Source of the DNA: Saprospiraceae bacterium
GTDB lineage: Bacteria; Bacteroidota; Bacteroidia; Chitinophagales; Saprospiraceae
Length of the DNA: 64,000 nucleotides
Reading direction: 5' to 3'
NCBI GenBank assembly: GCA_958295895.1
Contig: CATQHI010000001.1
Span: 248,001-312,000, forward strand
Positions 58,217-64,000 of this stretch are shown here, piece by piece. The first letter of the stretch is position 1; the number at the start of each line of letters is the position of its first letter. A program made the translations under genes and the position numbers. Below the pieces are notes generated by a model that had not been told where the DNA came from, made no database searches, and worked only from the letters and a program-made list of their open reading frames with translations.

Positions 58217-60616
58217 ATGAGTGCTTTGTGTATTAGAACAGGCCTGCTTCTATTTTTGATGGTCATCATGTACTCTGTTCACGGTCAGCAAATATGCGGG
58301 GACGATGAGCGGCCGGGGTCCACCTGTAGCCAAACTTGCATGCTATGTGACATAGATGGAATCAGCAAATATATAGAAGACGATAATTTTGTTAGCTTTG
58401 GAAAGCAAGGCTGTAACACTGCGGCCGGAGACACATATGCATTTGTCGCAATGTCTACTTCACTAACGGTGGAGGTCAGCATTGCTGATTGTTTGAGTGA
58501 AAACGGTAGCCCGGTTGCAGCTAGCTTCGTTATTTACGAAGACGGTGGTACTTGCTCGGATTCTACTTATGGTTGGCAGTTGGAGCCACTTACGGAGTGC
58601 GCTGGACAGTATGGGGAAAACAGCCCTCAGTATATAAAACATAACTCCTCAAAAATTTTTAAAACTACGAGAGGGTTGGTTATTGGGAACGTGTATTTTT
58701 TTGACGTAGGAACTGGTGATGGCGGGGTTAAGTGCCGCTATTCCATCAAAGTGCTAGAAGGCTCCACCGCCGTCCCCCAACTCACCAGTTTCGAGTTAGA
58801 CAATAGCTATACCCCCTGCCAGGGGGAGACCGTCGACTATACCGTCACAAATCCCGAACCGATCACCCGGTACGTATATACCCTTGATGGAGATACCGTG
58901 TCAACCGATGCCTCCGCGCAGGTCACCTACGACCGGCCCGGTACCTACCAACTCTGCATCACCGGCAGCAACCCCTGCAGCCAAGCCATCCCCACCTGCT
59001 ACACCATCACCGTCAATCCCCCTACCACCACCGATACGACCCTCTACCTCTGCCCCGGAGAATGCTTTGATACCCCTGACGCCACCCTCTGCACCCCCGG
59101 CACCTACCCCCTCACCCTCACCGACCGTAACGGCTGCGATAGTATCGTCAACCTCACACTGATCGAGCAGCAGCCCGATGTTACTGAGCTAGCGGCTACC
59201 ATCTGTAACGGAGATACCCTACGGTACTTAGATCAAAATTACTTCGCGGCCGGAACCTATCCGTCCGTGTTGACCAACCGATACGGCTGCGATAGCACCG
59301 TCAATCTCGAGCTGGTGCTGGCTGCCTGCCCACTAGCAGGTCAGGTCACGGCTTCGAACGTGCGCTGTCACGATGGTACCGATGGCAGTATCCGCTTCAG
59401 TCTGAGCTCCGGGAGCCCCCCCTACCGCTACGACTTTCGTCGGCTAGGCGGCGGACCCTCCGGTAACGGGACCGTTGCCTTACGCGAGGAGGAAACCACC
59501 CTGAGTGGGCTCCCCGCCGGTACCTACCTAATCGAGGTAGCGGACGACTTCGGCAGCGTAGGCTACCTCAATACGGTGATCGAACGCCCGGCTCCCGTAG
59601 CGGTCGATGTAGAGGCAGCTACGTATACCGGAAGTGATCTAAGTTGTACCGGAGGTGCCGACGGCCGCATCACCGCAGTAGCAGCAGGGGGCACTGGCGC
59701 ATTCACCTTCCAGTGGTCGCACGAGCCAAGCCTGGAAGCAGCCACCGCGACGAACCTGACTGCCGGCACCTACACCATCTTTGCTACCGATGCTAATGGA
59801 TGTACGGCTTCGACGTCCGTTAGGCTGCGTGACCCACCCCCCCTGCGCCTTGAGGCGACGGTAAGTCCGGAGCGTTGTGATAGCCTCGGTACTGGCCAAC
59901 TCGTAGAAGCTACAGCGGAAGGTGGCACGGGTACCGCGCTCCTCACGCTATTGCGTGATAATGGTGATACGATCAGACAACAAGATTATTCTGCCCTTAC
60001 GGCAGGAAACTACCGACTCTTAGCAACCGACGCAAACGGCTGCATGGTGGACACTGCCATCACCGTGACTGCCCCCGCACGACCTACGCTGGACCTGCGC
60101 GCCGCCGCCCAGCGCATTGAACTGGGAGAAACCGTCGAGTTGTCCACACAAGGCCAGGTAGGTACTGTGTACGCCTGGCAGCCCGACTCACTGGTGGACT
60201 GCGCTGACTGTAGTCAGGTCACAAGCCGTCCCGGTCAGACTACGCAGTACATCCTTACGGCGACCTCACTAGATGGTTGTACCGCCAGTGACTCGCTGAC
60301 GGTGGAGGTGATCACTACCCGCCGGGTGTATCTGCCTACTGCCTTCAGTCCTAATGGGGATGGATCCAACGATGTGTTGCGCCTGTATCCTGGCCACAGT
60401 GTACAACTGCTGCGCAACTTAAGGATCTATGACCGTTGGGGAGGGCTCAGCTACCAGTTACTGGATGTGGATGCCACGCGTTTGGCTACCGTAGGTTGGG
60501 ATGGTGCGATCGACGGCGAGGCAGCTCCGCCGGGCGTTTACGTTTGGCAAGCCGAGGTACTGTTCATAGATGGTACCGTCGAACTGTTTCAAGGATCGAC
60601 CGTACTGCTGAAGTGA
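58217..60616 (+). CDS. T9SS-exported multi-domain protein (SprB-like repeats, type B sorting domain)
   Basis: About 799 residues starting at 58217 (MSALCIRTGLLLFLMVIMYS). A signal peptide, an N-terminal module of about 180 residues with many Cys, a PKD-like domain (PEPITRYVYTLDGDT), repeats with CPGECFDTP/ICNGDTLRY, SprB-like repeats (GGADGRITAVAAGGTGAFTF, DANGCTAS), and a C-terminal gliding-motility-associated type B T9SS domain (YLPTAFSPNGDGSNDVLRLYP, YDRWG, PPGVYVWQAEV). Probably anchored on the cell surface; function unknown. Base composition changes sharply near 58750 from AT-rich to GC-rich. Confidence 0.82.
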   Translation: MSALCIRTGLLLFLMVIMYSVHGQQICGDDERPGSTCSQTCMLCDIDGISKYIEDDNFVSFGKQGCNTAAGDTYAFVAMSTSLTVEVSIADCLSENGSPVAASFVIYEDGGTCSDSTYGWQLEPLTECAGQYGENSPQYIKHNSSKIFKTTRGLVIGNVYFFDVGTGDGGVKCRYSIKVLEGSTAVPQLTSFELDNSYTPCQGETVDYTVTNPEPITRYVYTLDGDTVSTDASAQVTYDRPGTYQLCITGSNPCSQAIPTCYTITVNPPTTTDTTLYLCPGECFDTPDATLCTPGTYPLTLTDRNGCDSIVNLTLIEQQPDVTELAATICNGDTLRYLDQNYFAAGTYPSVLTNRYGCDSTVNLELVLAACPLAGQVTASNVRCHDGTDGSIRFSLSSGSPPYRYDFRRLGGGPSGNGTVALREEETTLSGLPAGTYLIEVADDFGSVGYLNTVIERPAPVAVDVEAATYTGSDLSCTGGADGRITAVAAGGTGAFTFQWSHEPSLEAATATNLTAGTYTIFATDANGCTASTSVRLRDPPPLRLEATVSPERCDSLGTGQLVEATAEGGTGTALLTLLRDNGDTIRQQDYSALTAGNYRLLATDANGCMVDTAITVTAPARPTLDLRAAAQRIELGETVELSTQGQVGTVYAWQPDSLVDCADCSQVTSRPGQTTQYILTATSLDGCTASDSLTVEVITTRRVYLPTAFSPNGDGSNDVLRLYPGHSVQLLRNLRIYDRWGGLSYQLLDVDATRLATVGWDGAIDGEAAPPGVYVWQAEVLFIDGTVELFQGSTVLLK

Positions 60617-60681
60617 GCTGCCTGCTTTCGGATGTGCCCCGCTGGCCTCATCGGCCTCGACCTCCGCTTGGGGGTACACTT

Positions 60682-61107
60682 CTACCCATTCAACTGCTTA
60701 GCAAACAGCCGCGAAATATCCTTAAAGGCCTTGAACTCCAGGGCATTACCCGCCGGGTCGTAGAAGAACATGGTGTACTGCTCGCCGGGTAGCCCCACGA
60801 AGCGCACGTAGGGCTCGATCTCGAACTTCACGCCGTGGTCGCGTAGCCGCTGGGCAAAATCCTCGAACTGTTGCCACTCCAGCACCACGCCAAAGTGGGG
60901 CACGGGCACGTGCTTGCCGTCGACCTTGTTGCGGTGATCGGGTGCTCCCTTCTTCGGGGCCAGGTGAGCCACGAGCTGGTGACCGAAGAGGTCAAAGTCG
61001 ATCCACTCCGTATCCGTACGCCCCTCCGGGCAACCCAGTACGGTACCGTAGAAGTGGCGGGCGGCGGCTAGGTCATCGACGGGGGCGGCTAGGTGGAAGG
61101 GTTGCAT
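60682..61107 (-). CDS. VOC-family (glyoxalase/dioxygenase-like) protein
   Basis: 141 residues from MQPFHLAAPVDDLAAARHFYG. Paired beta-alpha-beta-beta-beta modules with YDPAGNALEFK, a metal-ligand motif of the VOC superfamily, and HFGVVLEWQ earlier. Substrate unknown; close homologues are annotated glyoxalase. The start at 61107 is chosen because a -7 box and the GC-rich box lie just upstream, making the longer ORF start (61188) unlikely. Confidence 0.82.
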   Translation of the reverse strand: MQPFHLAAPVDDLAAARHFYGTVLGCPEGRTDTEWIDFDLFGHQLVAHLAPKKGAPDHRNKVDGKHVPVPHFGVVLEWQQFEDFAQRLRDHGVKFEIEPYVRFVGLPGEQYTMFFYDPAGNALEFKAFKDISRLFAKQLNG

Positions 61108-61120
61108 GGGGAGGTAGTTG

Positions 61121-61144
61121 GGGCGGGTGCGCAGGTGCAAGGTA
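61121..61144 (-). promoter_or_regulatory. -7 element plus GC-rich box before the VOC gene
   Basis: Minus strand: TACCTTG followed by CACCTGCGCACCCGCCCC, 14 bases before the ATG at 61107. No TTG at the -33 distance. Same arrangement as before the GntR and prfB genes. Confidence 0.55.
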
Positions 61145-61274
61145 GATCGTGAAACGTAATTCATCGTGACTCGCCGAAAGGCTTGCAATGTTACCGAAAG
61201 TTAAAATGTCAGAAGGGTATTGCAACTGATGGCGGTTCTACCGAACTTAACTGGATCAAACCCAGGCCTACAAT

Positions 61275-61994
61275 ATGAAGCCTATACTGCTCACATTCTG
61301 CATCCTGCTTCTGTATACCCTACCCGCCACCGCCCAGGTAGCAGATTCGACGAATCGCTGGTTCTTCGAGAATGCAACTTACGCGGTGCTATCACAGCTC
61401 ACAACGGGCGCGGAGTACACGACGGATCGAACGGGTCGGGGTAATACCACACGGCTGCTATACCGCGCTCCTCTGGGGCGGCGGTTCAACGTAGCGGCCG
61501 GCCTGGGACTGGCCGTGCAACAACTCCGGCAGCGCAGCACGCTAGACCGCTTTCTGTGTGAGACTAACTCCCCTGACTGTCGCAGCACCTCGGTGGATTT
61601 TGTCAACGCGAACTACGCAAGTTTTGCACTGGAAATACCGCTACAGCTCCGGTACTTCTTCAGAAGGCAGCAAGCGGGTCCCTACCTACTGGGCGCAGCA
61701 GCTGTGCAGTTACCGCTCTTTCGATCATACGATGTGTTCCAGGTAGATTTGAACACCAACGAAACCTTTGTCGACGAGGGGGAAGTGAGGAGTAAGGCAG
61801 TGTCCTATCTATCCGCTGGCGTAGGGTATCAATTCCGTAGTTCGCACCGTTTCGCCTGGTATCTGGAAGCTGTCGTGGGAGGGTCTACGGGCAATGTCAT
61901 CGAAGATGCGGGCATTGGTGGCGGCGGCCAGCTCAACTACTTGCGCTCGGCCCGGGTGCGGCAACTAGGCCTTACTGGCGGCCTAAACTTCTGA
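61275..61994 (+). CDS. Outer-membrane beta-barrel protein of unknown role
   Basis: 239 residues with a signal peptide (MKPILLTFCILLLYTLPATA) and alternating amphipathic strands (RRFNVAAGLGLAVQQL, GPYLLGAAAVQLPLF, YLSAGVGYQFRSSHRFAW) typical of PorT-like or OMP barrel families; ends in LTGGLNF. The stop lies 12 bases into the convergent methyltransferase gene end. Confidence 0.7.
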   Translation: MKPILLTFCILLLYTLPATAQVADSTNRWFFENATYAVLSQLTTGAEYTTDRTGRGNTTRLLYRAPLGRRFNVAAGLGLAVQQLRQRSTLDRFLCETNSPDCRSTSVDFVNANYASFALEIPLQLRYFFRRQQAGPYLLGAAAVQLPLFRSYDVFQVDLNTNETFVDEGEVRSKAVSYLSAGVGYQFRSSHRFAWYLEAVVGGSTGNVIEDAGIGGGGQLNYLRSARVRQLGLTGGLNF

Positions 61995-62529
61995 GGCCCG
62001 CCACTGCCGCGCCAGTTCCCACACGGCAATCCCCCCACTCACCGCCACATTCAGGCTGTGCTTGGTGCCGTACTGGCTAATCTCGATGGTGCCGTAACTG
62101 AGGTCGATCACTTCCTGGGCCACGCCCTTCACCTCGTTTCCGACGACGAGGGCGAGGGGGGTGGGGGGGGTGATGCGAAAGCTCGTGAGCGGGGGTGCTT
62201 GCGGCGGTTTGCTCTAGACAGTGCACCTGCGTCCCCGCCCCAAGTAACTCCCGGATCAATGTTGGGCAGGAGGGGTGGTGGCTCCAACTAACGGTGGTGG
62301 TGGCGCCAAGGGCGGTCTTGAGAATATCGCGGTGGGGCGGCGTGGCGGTGATGCCGCAAAGGTAGACGTGGCTCAGCGCGAAGCAGTCAGCGGTACGGAA
62401 GAGGCTGCCGACGTTGTTGGCCGAGCGGATGTCGTCGAGGATGAGGGAGAGGGGAAGCTTCTCGGTGGCGGCGAACTCCGAAGGGGAAAGACGCTGGAGG
62501 TCAGCTAGAGTCTTTTTTTGGCGGGCCAT
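61983..62529 (-). CDS. SpoU/TrmH-family RNA methyltransferase, one extra base at 62191-62195
   Basis: The start MARQKKTLADLQRLS, then LILDDIRSANNVGSLFRTAD (SAM/knot motif 1) is in one frame; the rest is recovered if one base is removed from the C5 (minus) run: TPLTSFRITPPTPLALVVGNE, SYGTIEISQYGTKHSLNVAV. Together 181 residues, a normal TrmH-type 2'-O-methyltransferase with a trefoil knot. The target may be tRNA or rRNA. Again a homopolymer lesion. Confidence 0.82.
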
Positions 62530-62546
62530 GATGAGGTGAAACAAGT

Positions 62547-62579
62547 AAGGCCTTCCCCGCCGCAGCAAAGGAAGGCCCT
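62547..62579 (-). terminator. Terminator after rpoD
   Basis: GGCCTTCC / GGAAGGCC arms on the minus strand with an about 13-base loop and a weak T-rich tail (TTACTTGTTT). Located between rpoD and the methyltransferase gene. Confidence 0.6.
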
Positions 62580-62605
62580 ACTGAACTACAAGACTACTAA
62601 ACTAC

Positions 62606-63475
62606 CTAGTGCCCCAGGTAGTTCTTCAGCAGCTTACTACGGTTCGCACCGCGTAGCTTATTGATGGCCTTGTCTTTGATCTGGCGAACGCGCTCGCGGG
62701 TAAGGCCGAACTTCTCGCCAATGTCTTCAAGACTCATGGGGTGCTCGACGCCGATGCCGTAGTAGAGCTTGATGACATCGCACTGCCGCTCGGTGAGGGT
62801 ACCGAGACTGCGGTCGATCTCACGGCGCAGGGACTCTTTGTACTCCAGGGCGGAGTCGGTGCCGGGGGTGGCGGTGTTGGCCAGTACGTCAAGTAGGCTA
62901 TTGTCCTCACCCTCGACGAAGGGGGCGTCCATACTGACATGGCGGGCGGCTACGCCGAGGGTGGTCTCTACCTCGTCGGCGTTGATTTCGAGTTGCTCGG
63001 CAAGCTCTTCACTGCTGGGCTCGCGCTCGAAGGTCTGTTCGAGTTGGCTGAAGGCCTTATTAATCTTATTGAGGCTACCTACTTTATTGAGGGGTAGACG
63101 GACGATACGGCTCTGCTCGGCCAGGGCCTGGAGGATCGACTGGCGGATCCACCATACGGCATAGGAAATGAACTTGAAACCGCGGGTTTCGTCGAAGCGC
63201 TGGGCGGCCTTGATGAGGCCGAGGTTACCTTCGTTGATGAGGTCGGAGAGGCTGAGGCCCTGGTTCTGGTACTGCTTGGCCACCGAGACGACGAAGCGCA
63301 GGTTGGCCTTGGTAAGTTTTTCGAGGGCGATCTGGTCTCCCTGTTTGATGCGCTTGGCGAGGTCGACTTCTTCTTCGGGGGTCAGCAGGTCTACCTTTCC
63401 GATCTCCTGGAGGTATTTTTCGAGCGACTGACTCTCGCGATTCGTAATTGACTTCGTAATCTTAAGCTGTCTCAT
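62606..63475 (-). CDS. rpoD: Primary RNA polymerase sigma factor (RpoD/SigA)
   Basis: 289 residues from [15 protein letters not shown]. Region 1.2 and 2 ([59 protein letters not shown]), region 3 and region 4 ([20 protein letters not shown]) are intact; it is the short form without region 1.1, usual in Bacteroidota. It directs the promoters seen in this window. Confidence 0.98.
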   Translation of the reverse strand: MRQLKITKSITNRESQSLEKYLQEIGKVDLLTPEEEVDLAKRIKQGDQIALEKLTKANLRFVVSVAKQYQNQGLSLSDLINEGNLGLIKAAQRFDETRGFKFISYAVWWIRQSILQALAEQSRIVRLPLNKVGSLNKINKAFSQLEQTFEREPSSEELAEQLEINADEVETTLGVAARHVSMDAPFVEGEDNSLLDVLANTATPGTDSALEYKESLRREIDRSLGTLTERQCDVIKLYYGIGVEHPMSLEDIGEKFGLTRERVRQIKDKAINKLRGANRSKLLKNYLGH

Positions 63476-63504
63476 GCAAGGGGGGGGACTTTCAAAATTG
63501 GCCG

Positions 63505-63535
63505 CAAAATTAGGCGGAAATAACGTGTAAATCAA
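63505..63535 (-). promoter_or_regulatory. Canonical promoter of rpoD
   Basis: Minus strand: TTG (63535-63533), 20 bases, TAATTTTG (63512-63505): exact consensus. Transcription would start about 63498, 23 bases before the ATG. Confidence 0.8.
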
Positions 63536-63667
63536 GACCCTTCGGTAGATACGGCCTTAACGTGTAGGTAACACTATGAGGAAACAATAGGTTGGGGGGG
63601 CAGAAACTTTTGGTAGTCTCACCTAATTTACCGTATTTGTCCGCTACACCTTTGCCAAGCCCCTCAT

Positions 63668-64000
63668 ATGGAACGAGTTAAGTTTACCTCAGAGTTCATC
63701 TTCCGCGCCTCCCCTAACATTGTGTACCAGTTCCTGACCGACCCGGCCTGCCTCACCCGCTGGTTCTGTGATGAGGTAGACATTAACGACAGCACCTACA
63801 CCTTCGTCTGGAGCGGCTCACCGGAGGTAGCCGAGCTCATCGAGGACAGCGAGGGCAGCATGGTCCGCTTTACCTGGGACGAGGCCGACGACGATGATGA
63901 GTACCTGGAATTCAACATCACCAAGAGCCCGGTCACGGGCGAGACCATTATGTACGTCACCGACTTTGCCGACGACGACGAGGTGGAGGACCAAAAAGCG
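63668..64000 (+). CDS. START/SRPBCC-domain protein, 3' end outside window
   Basis: 111 codons visible from MERVKFTSEFIFRASPNIVYQ. The beginning of a START-like (SRPBCC, AHSA1-related) domain: FLTDPACLTRWFCDEVDIND, LEFNITKSPVTGET. This START-domain protein is conserved next to rpoD in Bacteroidota. The gene runs off the right edge; the Asp-rich loop (EADDDDEYLEF) is notable. Function unknown. Confidence 0.8.
   Translation, partial: MERVKFTSEFIFRASPNIVYQFLTDPACLTRWFCDEVDINDSTYTFVWSGSPEVAELIEDSEGSMVRFTWDEADDDDEYLEFNITKSPVTGETIMYVTDFADDDEVEDQKA

Overview
The window looks like chromosomal DNA of a GC-rich member of the Bacteroidota, most likely a Saprospiria/Lewinella-type marine bacterium (lineage is an inference; no rRNA gene is present). 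The support is: promoters of the Bacteroidota type (TTG, about 20 bp, TAnnTTTG) before several genes; starts generally without Shine-Dalgarno sequences; a gliding-motility/type IX secretion (T9SS type B) C-terminal domain; and the small DUF4295, DUF2256 and DUF6435 proteins typical of this phylum.

Layout. (1) 0-10 kb: the end of a superfamily-1 helicase gene, then a probable L-rhamnose catabolic locus: a divergent GntR regulator, a fused rhamnulose-1-phosphate aldolase/lactaldehyde dehydrogenase (RhaEW type), a RhaI-type isomerase, an FGGY kinase, an NCS1-like permease and an NHL-repeat lipoprotein. (2) 10-17 kb: housekeeping genes (cdsA, a MerR regulator, a lipid A-type acyltransferase, pckA, a mannonate-oxidoreductase-like SDR, a LuxE-like enzyme, a small lipoprotein, a XerC-like recombinase). 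(3) 17-31 kb: the information-processing block tRNA-Thr/Tyr/Gly/Thr, tuf, tRNA-Trp, secE, nusG, rplK, rplA, rplJ, rplL, rpoB, rpoC, closed by a strong terminator. (4) 31-46 kb: a large secreted BNR-propeller protein, ffh, a metallo-hydrolase, a sodium:solute symporter with a small membrane partner, a CPBP protease, tRNA-Arg with rpmB, rpmG and DUF4295, a methyltransferase, prfB with its programmed frameshift, a COX3-like gene with two tiny neighbours, a PRC-barrel protein, greA, a HIT protein and a LON-domain protein. (5) 46-56 kb: a giant bacterial alpha-2-macroglobulin, two peptide ABC permeases, a CDF metal transporter and purM. (6) 56-61 kb: an AT-richer accessory patch with an unrecognised lipoprotein gene whose start overlaps a pentanucleotide repeat, and a T9SS-exported protein that looks mosaic. 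(7) 61-64 kb: a glyoxalase-like protein, a beta-barrel protein, a SpoU-type RNA methyltransferase, the primary sigma factor and a START-domain protein cut by the window edge.

No CRISPR array, prophage, insertion sequence or recognisable defence system is present. The most interesting signals are regulatory or structural: an RF2 frameshift site without the usual internal Shine-Dalgarno; a strong terminator inside the greA leader (reminiscent of E. coli GraL); a dispersed GC-rich box (TTGCACCTGCGGCCCCGCC) that sits just after promoter -7 elements and also forms a full palindrome between rpoB and rpoC; a perfect promoter of this kind facing antisense into cdsA; and two composite palindromic elements with matching ends. 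Five genes (symporter, greA, LON protein, alpha-2-macroglobulin, SpoU methyltransferase) carry six single-base frameshifts, most of them in homopolymers; sequencing or assembly error is the simplest explanation.
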